Assembly (NCBI GenBank): GCA_029531795.1
Contig: JAPEIS010000004.1
Coordinates: 682,001-746,000 of the forward strand
Source: Sclerotinia nivalis
Taxonomy: Eukaryota > Ascomycota > Leotiomycetes > Helotiales > Sclerotiniaceae
Length of the DNA: 64,000 nt
Reading direction: 5' to 3'
Shown: piece after piece, positions 24,584 to 35,154 of the stretch
How positions within the stretch are numbered: the first letter of the stretch is position 1
How the letters are laid out: each line of letters starts with the position of its first letter
The notes under the pieces: generated by a model
What the model was told of the DNA's origin: nothing
Databases searched by the model: none
What the model saw: only the letters and a program-made list of their open reading frames with translations
Program-made: the position numbers and the translations under genes

Positions 24584-26990
24584 TGTTCTAGTTTTTTTGG
24601 TGGGTAGAGTTATGGTGGATGTAGATGTAAAATATAGGGAAATTGAGATGAGAGAGAGGACATTGCCAGACGGGAGAAGCGAGTAGATGAAATATATTCG
24701 AGTTGCTTTCTACAGTTGATGGATGTAAGGCGAAAGCTGACGAGGCTACACAGTGGCTGTTGTTGGGAAATCTGAGCCCCCGCTATTGATGATAAGAAGA
24801 GGGATATAATTGGTTGATCGATGCACACTAGCGGACACGATATGCAGCCTGCTGACACGACCAATCAAATCTCAATATCAAAATGCAACTTGCTGACCCA
24901 AATTAATTTTGTCATTAGCAGCGTGAAATCCACGATAGCGTCGGCGTGAGCGCATCATGAAAACAATTGTCAGTTAGGGTCTAGTGATTTTAAGAAGGCC
25001 CGAATCAAGTTCCCCCAATTCTCCAACGACGGTAGACTCAGAGTCCAAACCATCCGGGGACGACTTTCTCGAGTGATAGTTCAAACGGGAGACTGACAGC
25101 GGCTCAATACATCGATCAAGCGCCCGCAGATTTTGCGACAGTTGGTATGCCAAAGTCCTACAGGTTGTCACTTATTGCCGGGCTAAGCTAACTTTTGTTT
25201 ATAAGATAGGTGAGCGCGAAGCGCATTTACATCAACGGCACATATTGGCGCCCGATTCTATACATTCACGACCCGCAGAAAACCCCGTTCGGAAAAAGAA
25301 ACTTGGTAATGGGGTGTCACTTCAGCCAAGAGATATTCCCTCTAGAGAATGCGATCCATGACGTGATGAAGAATCTCCTATTGCCGCTCGAAACAATTCG
25401 CAGACAGAGCCAGGCATCAGCATGATACCCCTTCGAAGAAACACACTCCCTCGTTATTGCACGAACACAAATATGATGCGGGACGACTGCAGGATTGAGG
25501 ATCATGGCTGATGTATCATGAAGTTCGCCGTAAGTTCGTAACAAGAAGGGGATCATACTTCACACAACCACCATTTCTCAAAACAAACCACAAACATTGG
25601 AAAGAAGGAGGATGTATGGGTATTTCTTTAAAAAATTCACATTTTCTCGAAATTCTGCAAGAGTGGGCTTGGAGAGGAACGGGTGGGGCGTAGGATGAAT
25701 TATCCTGGTTGCCATGCATCCTTAGATTTATATTGGGGTACATACCTCCTTAATTGCAGGGTAAGAAGAAGTTTCAACCCCTACTGGAAGTATGTCGTTT
25801 CTTCATCTGAAGAAAATGTACTCAGGTAAGTACCATTTGTCTCAGTCAGCTATCCCGTATATCGTCATCTTACTAGCCACTGGCAAGCTTATTTTGTTAC
25901 GATTTTTACCCGTTTCTCTTAGAAGGGTATCCTAGAAGTCTCAGGATGTTGCAAGTAGGAGCACAAATAAACTCGGATGCTTCAGTCTCCCACTGCATTT
26001 CCATTTCTTATATTTTTGTGTTATCTTCATTTAATCTCATCAAAAATCGGTTTGTTCAGCGAAGAATCCTTTAACGTCTTACCCCACGACCAAGATTAAA
26101 GTTGTGGCGGGGTAGCGAGACACCCTCAATTCCCAGTCAGATATACCAAGTTGGATCCTTCCAGGCCTTCGTAATGCCGAAACATCCATTTCAACATGTC
26201 GGCGACCACTGTGCTTCAGAAAGTGGAAATGCATGGGTCGGCGTCGGCGGTTTGAATTCAGGTACCTAGATAGGTGTATCTGACAATATTCACGATGTGC
26301 ACACCTAATCACTTTACATTCTAGATAGGCTAGTTACGACGCACCTTGGATAGCGTTCTTCAATTACTGAGATTGTTACGATGACCGGCCGCATTTTCTG
26401 GCCTGGTAGGGAGATCAATGGTAACGCCCCTTGCGCATTTGCTTCCGAACCGTTTTCGATATTGTCCGAGGTGTGGGTGGTTTCACCATGCACATACATG
26501 TAAAACGCAAGGCACAACCATCACATACTAATATATACAAAACTTCCTGCATCTTTTCTTCAAAAACTTGTGAAACTATAGGAGAGTTCACGTCTAATTC
26601 CAATATGAGACCGCAGAAAATTGATAGCAAACCCCTTAAAAATCGCACGATACTCCATACAGCATACGTGGGTGGGTGAATACCTTTGATGTGGACCATT
26701 TTTTACTCTGGCATAATGGCTTATGGTATGATAGTTATGGTTAATATCCGATGGTTTGTGATGGGATAGTCGTCAGATTAAGTAGGCGGGATTCTTGATG
26801 GTAAATGGGAGATCGGTTAAGGAGGAGTCAAGCCTGGGTTGATGTCGGAAATTCTGTGTGCTAGGAGATCAACGCTGGATTATCTTGAATTTGCAATCGA
26901 GATGCTAAGTGTGAGGCGAGTAGTTTAAGAATGCAATATCAAGTTTTAACTTCGGTACACGTACAATAAAAAATAATTGAAAATGCCATA
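24584..26990. other. Gene-poor stretch, no supported gene
   Basis: The first few hundred bases are the promoter side of the SDR gene. The remaining ORFs are all under 100 codons, with no domain signature or plausible exon chain. Confidence 0.5.
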
Positions 26991-27193
26991 CAATCACTGC
27001 ACTATGATATCGGGCTTTGTTCCCCAGTATTAGTTTTCACTTGCCTTCAATCAACATTTCAAGGGTTGAAAAGAAACCCAAACTATACAAACTGTATGCT
27101 AGCTAGCATACAACTCCCCATAGCATCAATTAGGAGCTCATAGAGCCTCTAGCCGTCCTAGATAGTCTTAGACTCAGTGTGGACGTTAAATCA

Positions 27194-27226
<33 letters not shown>

Positions 27227-27236
27227 CTGCACTATG
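26991..27236 (+). mobile_element. 5'-truncated non-LTR element, copy A, with 16-bp target-site duplication
   Basis: The element is 27007-27220. The exact 16-bp repeat CAATCACTGCACTATG lies at 26991-27006 and 27221-27236. The body ends TTAGACTCAGTGTGGACGTT followed by a run of AATC units. It shares CAGTATTAGTTTTCACTT and the terminal 80 bp with the copy 180 bp downstream and with the copy at 1.6 kb. It is non-coding. The perfect duplication implies this copy is relatively young. Confidence 0.88.
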
Positions 27237-27400
27237 CATTAAAAACTTTGTGCGGAGTATCGATGGGACAACTTGTTTGTCATCCTATTCAAGAAGATAC
27301 ATTTAGCCCCTGTTCCTTAAAATCAGTACTCCAGGTACTCGATAAATATCTCGGTTCATTCGAATATGAAGTTCGAAATCTTTACTTCATGACACTATTC

Positions 27401-28287
27401 ACCCCATGGAATAGGAGGACAAGACTCAACACCTGTACGCGGTGTCCTCTACGAACCTCCAGCTCTTTTATTTAATTATTAGAGTCTGCAAAGCTAAGTT
27501 TGAGTCATTTGATGGAGTCGTAATGATTGGAAAAGGAAGAGGCATTCGATCGCGACGTTTTTTGTCTCCGAATTGGTTGATGGTAAAGATCAGATCTCGG
27601 TTTTTTGACAATCGTATTATCGGATTGTGCTTTCTACAATACTACTTTTATTACGAAACAAAGGACAACATTATCATCTACAATAATATACTACAAAATC
27701 ATCTCCAAGATCCCTTTAAGATATTGAGCACGATTTATCAAATTCGATTTTAAAGTTCAAGCCTTACCTCTTTCAATTCGAATCAAAACAATAACAATTT
27801 ATATACTTAGAAGAGCTATATAGAACAATCCAAACTAATAATATATCTATTATAGAATTCAATGAAGGATATATTATATACAAGATTGAAGCATCTTGTA
27901 GAATCAATATCTTTATGATTTGAAGGGTTCTATAAAATCGATATTAAGCAAAGCATGATTATTGGGAAGTTACAAACAAAACAAAAAGTTGATATGAAAG
28001 AAGGTTGTTTGGATTTGATTAATAAAGGAATCGGATTTGGAAAATCATGAATATAATACTTTGATTGGTATTTTTATCTTTATATACAATACTATATAGA
28101 AATCGGACTTTACTCCTCAATATTAGTTTTCACTTCCTCTATCAAAAATATATATAAACCTATATATTATTTAAATAGCACTACCCATAACCATCTATTA
28201 AAAGCTCAATTAAGCTCTTAACTGTTCTAGATAATCTTTGATTCAGTGTGGACGTTAATTAAATCAATCAATCAACCCCATGGAATA
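27401..28287 (+). mobile_element. Longer non-LTR element of the same family, copy B, with 13-bp target-site duplication
   Basis: The element is 27414-28274 (861 bp), between exact copies of ACCCCATGGAATA at 27401-27413 and 28275-28287. Its last ~175 bp match copies A and C (CAATATTAGTTTTCACTT, then TTCAGTGTGGACGTTAATTA and a CAAT-repeat tail). Relative to copy A it shows many G-to-A and C-to-T differences and is very AT-rich, consistent with RIP. A 103-codon ORF at 27442-27753 has no recognised domain. The extra 5' sequence probably is more of the parent element's 3' region. Confidence 0.85.
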
Positions 28288-28690
28288 ATGATGCCTCGGA
28301 AACTAGCTTGATCCACAGTATTTCCCCAGAATTCGCTTAGTCAGCTCTCTAGACCAGTCCGCCTTGGTGTTATCGATAATGTTCATAGCTCTCTCCACAT
28401 CATAATTTATATTTCAACATTTCGGTCTTGTACTTTATCCCGATTGACATGAATATATGCAATATAGTGCTACAGTATTCTCATATTTTTATTACATTTA
28501 TTGGCCCTTCCCGCTGTTCTTGATCAAGAGCAGTATGTTGCCTGCGCTGATATTTGCCACTGAATCCGAATGCTGAGAGACATCAAACTCTCTCATTCGC
28601 GCCTAAATCACGCCTAAACTTACGGAGTACGGACTGAGCCTTTCCGCACGTGTGCCCAGTCAGTTGGTGTTCACCACTTACAATCCTACC
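28288..28690. promoter_or_regulatory. Upstream region of the helicase-nuclease gene
   Basis: It lies between copy B and the ATG at 28691. It contains no obvious TATA box close to the start. The frame is open upstream to a GTG at 28652, but the first ATG at 28691 is the sensible start because it opens with a mitochondrial-type leader. Confidence 0.4.
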
Positions 28691-31291
28691 ATGATTCGAC
28701 GTTGCTGTCGATGGCCACATACGACGTTAAGGACATCTTCAACTGCTGCCAGTCGTCTTAGCCATCGCCTGCCATATTTATATTCGCCAAGCGCGTCGTC
28801 ATGGTCGCTTTTTGATCATCAGACTCATCCACGTAGTGCTATAGGTCTTTTCCCCAGAAGACTGGCACATGTTGCGGCTGTAGCAACGGAAAGTCTTCCA
28901 GATGAGGCGATCGATGCGGTCAGGGGTATCGGTCCACCCAGGACTCTGTTGCCACCATCTCCTGAACAACAGGTCGCTATTGATACGCTGTTATATACCA
29001 AAAAGAATGTGATTGTTGATGCGTGTGCTGGATCAGGAAAAACGACCACCATCTTGCATCTTGCGCAATCTGCACCTGGTACCAAATTTTTAGTATTGGT
29101 GTACAACCGGCGTTTGATGTTGGAGACACAACAGAGAGTCGAAGATTTGGGTCTGACCAACGTGACTGTACAGAACTACCACACGCTTGGGGCGAGATAC
29201 TACACATCAGAATGTGCCACCGATCAAGGTCTCAAGCGAGTTGTAGAAAATGACATGAATGTTCTCGGTGGCATGGAACTTCCTGAATTTTCCGTCTTGA
29301 TATTGGATGAGCAACAGGACATGACTCCAATATTGAAACGATTTGTGGACAAGGTCATTCGCGACAAAGGATTTATCGGGCCTGATCGCCAGCCCAAAAC
29401 AGAAGAACAGCTAAGAGTCATCGTTTTGGGCGACAGACGTCAAGAAGTTTACGGATTTAACAATGCTGACTCACGCTTCTTGTCTATGGCTGATCATCCT
29501 GAGGTATTCGGCTACATTAATTGCGAAGACTGGATCCTGGCGGATCAGACAGCCTCGAATCGTATGACCAAATCTAATGTCGACTTCATTAACCAACAAC
29601 TTCTTAAAGGTCCACATGGAAAGCCTATGCGGGCTGTGAAATCCAATGATGCATCAGGTCAGCCATATCCTCAACCACGCTATGTCATATGTGATCCAGA
29701 TAAGGATTTGGTGTATGAGGTACAACGACTCCTGGAACTACCTGGTGTAACACCAAACGATATAATAGTCCTTTCCCCGTCAGTGCGCGGACGACGATCG
29801 CCTACAATCTACCTTGCTAATGACCTTGCGCTCCGAGGAATTCCAGTGTTTAGATCGGACTCGGATATCTCAGAAATTGCACCCGAAGTCGCTCATGGTA
29901 AGGTATTGATTTGTACTTATCATCAGGCGAAGGGCATCGAACGTAAGGCCTCGATTGTACTTGGTTTTGATCAAGGGTACCATGATTTTTATAATAAACT
30001 CTCAGAAGACCCCATTGCTGTCACGAATCCGCAATACGTCGCAGCCACACGGGCCCTTGAACACCTTGTTCTCATTCATGCGCACACAAACTCTCCACTG
30101 CCCTTCGTGGACCTGGATACCGTGGGACAAACATGCGATTTAGTCATGACTCGTGAGCTCAATATCGAACCTCCTCCCCCTGAACGGCCAATACCTCTAT
30201 TCAACGTCACCGCGCTCTGTCGAAATGTTTCAGAAACTCTTATAACAAATTGTCTCCGTCGTCTCGAGTTCCAAATGCTTGCTGAACCTGCCTATGGAAG
30301 CTCGCCGCCACCGTCTGAAATTCGCGACAAGTATGGCCTTCTTGAAGCTGTTGCAGGTATTACGGGAACGGCTATCCCTGCTGTCTTCCAATGGCGTACG
30401 AGAAAGAGGTTAGCTATACTTCCAGGACCGGTACGACTCCTCACGCCGCCCAAAAGACCAACGAAGCGAAGAAATCCGTTACGAGAGCTTCCCAAAGGTT
30501 TCTATGAGAAAATTGAGTCTATACTCGACGGGTATGAAATCGGAGTTGTCACACCCGGGGACATATTGTTTTTATCGAACCTCGAGATGGCAGCCAAAGA
30601 TGGGGATATTACCAAGCTGCTGAGTATTCCCCTGACGGGATACACATGGCTGACAGAGATATATTGTAAATATATTGACTATATACTCAATACATTACCA
30701 GGCGCCGCCAAAATATCTGGGCGAGGCATTTTTTTCGAATCTATCAGGTATCGCAAATTTCCTAAAATTACTCATGGGGGTGGGCCTACAAGGCCGGAAA
30801 AGAAAGAATGTGTCATCATGAGTGGAGCTATGGATATATGTCATCCAAAAAAAGGGAACGCCACCGTGTGGGAAATCAAACATTCAGATTCCCTTTCACC
30901 AGAGCACCTACTCCAAGTCGCATTATACATGTTACTTCTCGGAGAATCAGCTTCGGGATTTCTCGTATCAGCACGCACAGGTCAAACCGTACAAGTTCTT
31001 CCCAGGACGTCGGATTCCCTAGTGGAAATTCTGCAGTTGCTGGTAGATGCTAAATCGGGAGGCGAAGAGACGAGATTGTTGAATACATATTCGGATGAGG
31101 AGTTTTTGAGGGAATGTAGAAGTGATTTTAATGGTTTGGTTGGGAAATGTGCGTTGCCGGCTTGGTTTGCTATGAAGCCTAAAGGGTCTCGGTTTAGAAA
31201 GGAAGGGAGGAGCCGGAAGGGAGAGATGGATGATGTTGTGGATGACATGGGTAGATCTGAGGCTATGCAGGAAATTGGAGTTGCAAATTGA
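28691..31291 (+). CDS. Intronless SF1 (UvrD/Rep-like) helicase fused to a RecB-type nuclease, probable mitochondrial leader
   Basis: Single exon, 866 residues. Residues 1-41 (MIRRCCRWPHTTLRTSST onward) are Arg/Ser/Thr-rich without acids, like a mitochondrial presequence. The SF1 motifs follow in order: Q motif PPSPEQQVAI (about 88-97), Walker A ACAGSGKTTT (111-120, Lys117), Ia VLVYNRRLMLETQ, Ib YHTLG, Walker B ILDEQQD (204-210), motif III GDRRQEVYGF (247-256), V TYHQAKGIERKAS (409-421), and VI VAATRALEHLVLI (450-462). A PD-(D/E)XK RecB-like core ends the protein: GAMDI (Asp715), VWEIKHSD (Glu728, Lys730) and Q-x3-Y (Gln742, Tyr746). All catalytic residues are present, so it is predicted to be an ATP-driven DNA helicase-nuclease, presumably in DNA repair or replication. 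The fusion order resembles AddA/RecB. Yeast Hmi1 is a precedent for a mitochondrial UvrD-type helicase. The lack of introns contrasts with its neighbours. Confidence 0.9.
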   Translation: MIRRCCRWPHTTLRTSSTAASRLSHRLPYLYSPSASSWSLFDHQTHPRSAIGLFPRRLAHVAAVATESLPDEAIDAVRGIGPPRTLLPPSPEQQVAIDTLLYTKKNVIVDACAGSGKTTTILHLAQSAPGTKFLVLVYNRRLMLETQQRVEDLGLTNVTVQNYHTLGARYYTSECATDQGLKRVVENDMNVLGGMELPEFSVLILDEQQDMTPILKRFVDKVIRDKGFIGPDRQPKTEEQLRVIVLGDRRQEVYGFNNADSRFLSMADHPEVFGYINCEDWILADQTASNRMTKSNVDFINQQLLKGPHGKPMRAVKSNDASGQPYPQPRYVICDPDKDLVYEVQRLLELPGVTPNDIIVLSPSVRGRRSPTIYLANDLALRGIPVFRSDSDISEIAPEVAHGKVLICTYHQAKGIERKASIVLGFDQGYHDFYNKLSEDPIAVTNPQYVAATRALEHLVLIHAHTNSPLPFVDLDTVGQTCDLVMTRELNIEPPPPERPIPLFNVTALCRNVSETLITNCLRRLEFQMLAEPAYGSSPPPSEIRDKYGLLEAVAGITGTAIPAVFQWRTRKRLAILPGPVRLLTPPKRPTKRRNPLRELPKGFYEKIESILDGYEIGVVTPGDILFLSNLEMAAKDGDITKLLSIPLTGYTWLTEIYCKYIDYILNTLPGAAKISGRGIFFESIRYRKFPKITHGGGPTRPEKKECVIMSGAMDICHPKKGNATVWEIKHSDSLSPEHLLQVALYMLLLGESASGFLVSARTGQTVQVLPRTSDSLVEILQLLVDAKSGGEETRLLNTYSDEEFLRECRSDFNGLVGKCALPAWFAMKPKGSRFRKEGRSRKGEMDDVVDDMGRSEAMQEIGVAN

Positions 31292-32505
31292 ATATGGGCG
31301 AATGGATGATGCTAGAGGGTTGTGCTAGATACTAGATACGGGTTGATGTGTGGTAAATATACTTTAGATACTAGATATTAGATGTTAAACAAGTATAACA
31401 TAAAGTATGGATCATAGGCCTATAAGTTTAAATTTCTCAATTCAGATAATATCCTCCTCTAGCCGGATCCTAAAGTGATCGACCCACAAAATAGTCATCC
31501 TCCCTTCATGTGTATCCAAAAGCTCTTCCCGCCTCCATCAAACATTTTTCGATATACAGGAGGTCTTGAGGTTATTCGCTAACGACTATGTGGTAGTTCA
31601 GGGAGCGTTAAATACAAAAGGATTGAGGATAATACCAATGACTATAAACTGGACATGCGGGATTTCAGCATGATGGGAAAATCCATAGGAGATTAAATTT
31701 TCAAGCCGTAATCTGGGTCAGGGTTTAATAACCAAATGGCAGGAGGAATTTATGATCATGACCGGCATTCTAATTTGTATCTTCCGGTTCTTAGTATTTA
31801 TATTTAATTACCCTGGTATTATCACTTTATCAGGAGTAAGACTTATTCTCCGCTTCTGATTTCATTTTTCTAGGTACTCTAGAGTTTGAATCTACGATCA
31901 GATGATATCATGGTTGATGAATCTTTGAGCTAAAAAAAATTCAGGAGAGTGGAATTCTCGTTTGATCTTTGTCTTGTCTTCTCAGTAGGGAGTCGATATA
32001 AATTCAAAGTCTTCTAGGTTAATCCTCGTTTTCAGTCTATATTGACTTTTCGATTGTTTAGTTATGGGTTTTGTGCTTAAGGTATTGGTTTGGTTGGAAG
32101 GGTTATTGGAGATCATATCCGGGAGTTGAGAATATGAGGAATTATGGCGCGGATATATTGTATTCTTTTATTCGAGTTCGGATCTCATTGAGTCTCAGAT
32201 CTGAGAAGTCTTAGGCCTTCGAATTTGGTCGAGTACCCAGGAAGAATGAATTATGATAGATCAGGAAGAGATCAGGAATGAGGATTGAAGATTGTTATGA
32301 GAAGCGATAGAAAGTATGTAGTCTTGTTAGATGGGAACAATGTGTATGCAAGTACATCAGAGATTTAATCAATATTTGTATGGTTGCTTTCCAAGTACAT
32401 AACAAGATGGCGGAACTAATTATTTGGCCCTTCTTCGTATAATATATTAATCCTTTTAATCCTTATCCCAACGATCTGCTCCCATCATCGGCCCTCTATC
32501 TCGTA
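31292..32505. other. Convergent intergenic region, no supported gene
   Basis: AT-rich sequence between two genes that face each other. There are short ORFs only and no recognised repeat. Confidence 0.5.
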
Positions 32506-33848
32506 TCATTTCATAAGAGTATTGCAGATTCGGAAGAGATAAGCACTCATCAACATCACAATATCTCCAGTCTTCCCAGTCAATAAAATAACTATCCCAT
32601 AATCAGTAACACTGAACCATCTCCCAAATTTCTCAATAAAATCGACTAACCATTTATCATCCTCCCTATCATAAAGTAAATTCCTCATCGCCTTATCTCT
32701 ATTCTCAACCCCAAGTTTCCGAATCAAGCTAAAAGAAAAGAAATCAGTACATCACAAGTCTCCTCAGGAATAAAATCAATCAATCATACACGGCCGATTC
32801 TTCAAAAGCACGTCGAAAATCATCACGTTCACTTTTATTCCACTGTCCCCAAAATACGCCTGGTAGAATGCAGTCACCGGGCAATTTTTCCATGACCAGA
32901 TAGACGAGATAGCCTCCTTGGACGGGAAAATTTCGTTCCTGTTCATGTTTGGCTAAGCCAATAGCGTGCGGGAAGGGCTTAGATGGTATTTGTACTTCTT
33001 CTTCGGCGGCGGTGGCGGCGCTCTGAAGTCTGTCGTAGGATTCTTTTAGTATGTTTAGGCATTTAAACTCCTCGTCCCAATCTTCTTCGTTGGCGGTATC
33101 CGGATTGCTAAGAGAACCCGAGTGGGTAGCAGAATCCAAATGGCTAGCGATGTCGGAATCGCCAGCTGAATGGGAATTGTCAACTGAAATCGAATGAGCA
33201 GCGGAGTCCGAGTTGCGAGCGGAACTCAAATGGTTAACAGAACTTAGATGACTATCGGAGCCCAAATGACTGGCGATATCTGAATGACCAACTGAATTCG
33301 ATTTGACAGCAGAATCCGAATTACCAGTATGATTAGAATGATTAGCAATATCCGAGTCGCCGGCTGAAACCAAACTACTAGCTGAAATGGATCGCCCACG
33401 GGAGCCCGAATGACTGGCGATATCTGAATCGCCAGCTCTATCCAAATTCTCGGCTAAATAAGAATCATACAATTCACTAGCATGAATCCAATCATCGTAA
33501 GTATTTATTTCTGGAGTCCTTTGATAGTTATTAGTAGGATGCGAAGCAAGATAAGAAATAAGGACGTCCGTGTAGAAGCACTTACTGCATCCATATCTTG
33601 ACAACCGCAGGAGACTTGATCCCTTCTCTCTCATGTACAACTCTGCATTCATATACAGCTCTTGAGAAGTCCTCATATTCTGCTTCATTAATGGGACTCC
33701 CGGAAAGTTTCCAGATATCATTACCAATCTGGAATTCATGCCCTGATTTTAAATACCTTGCGATCCAGCATTTTGGTCCCCACGCCATTGTTTGAATTCT
33801 ATACAAGGTACAAGAAGGTGGTCGTTGCGAAGGATACCAGGTAATCAT
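32506..33848 (-). CDS. Protein-kinase-like fold protein with Ser/Asp/His repeat insertion and degenerate catalytic loop, three exons
   Basis: Exons: 33848-33586, 33518-32790 and 32728-32506. Introns are 67 nt (donor GTAAGT, branch TACTAAT, acceptor AAAG) and 61 nt (donor GTATGA), and the product has 404 residues. Exon 1 holds a kinase N-lobe-like strand ending in SPAVVKIWMQ. Exon 2 has a low-complexity stretch (about residues 109-222) built of D-S-D-I-A-S-H-type units, then GGYLVYLVMEKLPGDCILPG, a hinge-like segment common in fungal kinase-like proteins. Exon 3 carries GVENRDKAMRNLLYD and WLVDFIEKF, aligning with the HxDxxxRN and (D)FE positions of that family but without the canonical His-Arg-Asp. 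It may be a pseudokinase. Such genes are expanded in Leotiomycetes; the function is unknown. Met21 (MAWGPKCW) is an alternative start. Confidence 0.75.
33100..33445 (-). repeat. Coding imperfect tandem repeat in the kinase-like gene
   Basis: Units of roughly 33 bp encode variants of GDSDIASHSG (for example GDSDIANHSN, GHSDIASHLG, GDSDIASHLD). The repeats are diverged and mostly in-frame multiples, so length change would not break the reading frame. Confidence 0.7.
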
Positions 33849-35154
33849 TATGACCGAAGGATATGAGAATATGTGGTGGTATATATGCTGGTATGTTCAG
33901 AATGACTTGTCTCTACTGCCAGGCAGCAGTTAGGCAGCAGTGAGGGGTCACCGGGATACAGTAAAACATAGCAAAGTCGGTCTGTTGAACATGATGCGAA
34001 TACAGTTATATAAAACTGAAAATGTAAGACAGAAATAGGATAATTTCTCATACAACGCATGAATAGCGAGTGCTTGTAGCTGAGAAAAGGGCATCAAGCG
34101 AAGTGTGGAGCAAAAAATTCCCAAAAAAACATACAACAGTGGGGATTCGCTGGTGGTCACCCACCCAACTACTAATCCACCGATCTGAAGCTTGTGTATG
34201 GCAGAGCGGACGGGATGCCCAATTCTCTTCATTCTATGGTCGTATGTGTCAGAAAGTGGTGCCTGTGAACTTATGTAGACAGCCTCGATGCGGGTAGATG
34301 GAAGCGAAGGGGCATCACACACGTGGAATTTGGTTCGAAATTGTTATTTTGGAGAGCTTTGGAGGATTCCTATTGACAGGAGACTGGAAATTGGATTGAG
34401 CATATTCGTGTCTCTACTTCGAGATATGAATGATGAGATCATGGCGGTAGAATTCACCAGTGAACTTTTACATAAATCAATACTCTACCGCACTTGCGAT
34501 GCCCAGCTTGTGGCAGTTGTACATGATTCAAGTGATCTTAATTTGTCCTATATTGAGAAAAACATGATTCTGAAATTACAGAGTAGTAATCAAAGCTCCC
34601 TTACAAATTCTCGTTTCATGTGCCATAATCCAAGGCAAGAATTTCCCGTTGTCCGGATTGAGTCTTACAATGAAAGATCCCGGAACTCTTGGATTAATTT
34701 CATACAATGAACCGACTGGGAACATTAATTAGCCTTGCATGGATGGTATCATGAGATCTCCGAGAACTTCCACTCCGTGTAAGGAAAACTCGTCAAGTAT
34801 GGACTTCAGTTCGGTCCATCAGACATTCTGCCTGAGGCTGCCTCCAAAGGACTTTAATGCCATACATAGCTTGGGCGGAGTTTTTCGTACCATTAAGATC
34901 ACCTACCTACAGTTCACGCCAGACACAGCTGCATTATGAAGCTCACGCAGAAGCATAGGTTCGAGAACGGAATTGGATGTAGTTCCGATAACCCGGATTC
35001 AGAAATCGTGAGCTTGTCGAAAATAGACAAAAACATTCGAAATAAACTTCCATCTTCTACTCACGAGTTTCCCATTCTTTCCACTTGATTACGAAATAAT
35101 GAGATATGCAACAAACCTTTGAGCTTAGCCTCGTATCAATTCCCAACCTTTCAA
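33849..35154. other. Intergenic, no firm gene
   Basis: The left part is the promoter of the kinase-like gene. A 140-codon plus ORF (34288-34710) has no recognisable domain, biased codon use or splice partners, and I do not call it a gene. Confidence 0.45.

Noticed and set aside
28652..28690. 13-codon upstream extension of the helicase-nuclease
   Set aside because: It would need a GTG start; the first ATG at 28691 opens a plausible presequence.
34288..34710. 140-codon plus-strand ORF
   Set aside because: No recognisable motif, hydrophobic pattern or linked exons; length is compatible with chance in this composition.
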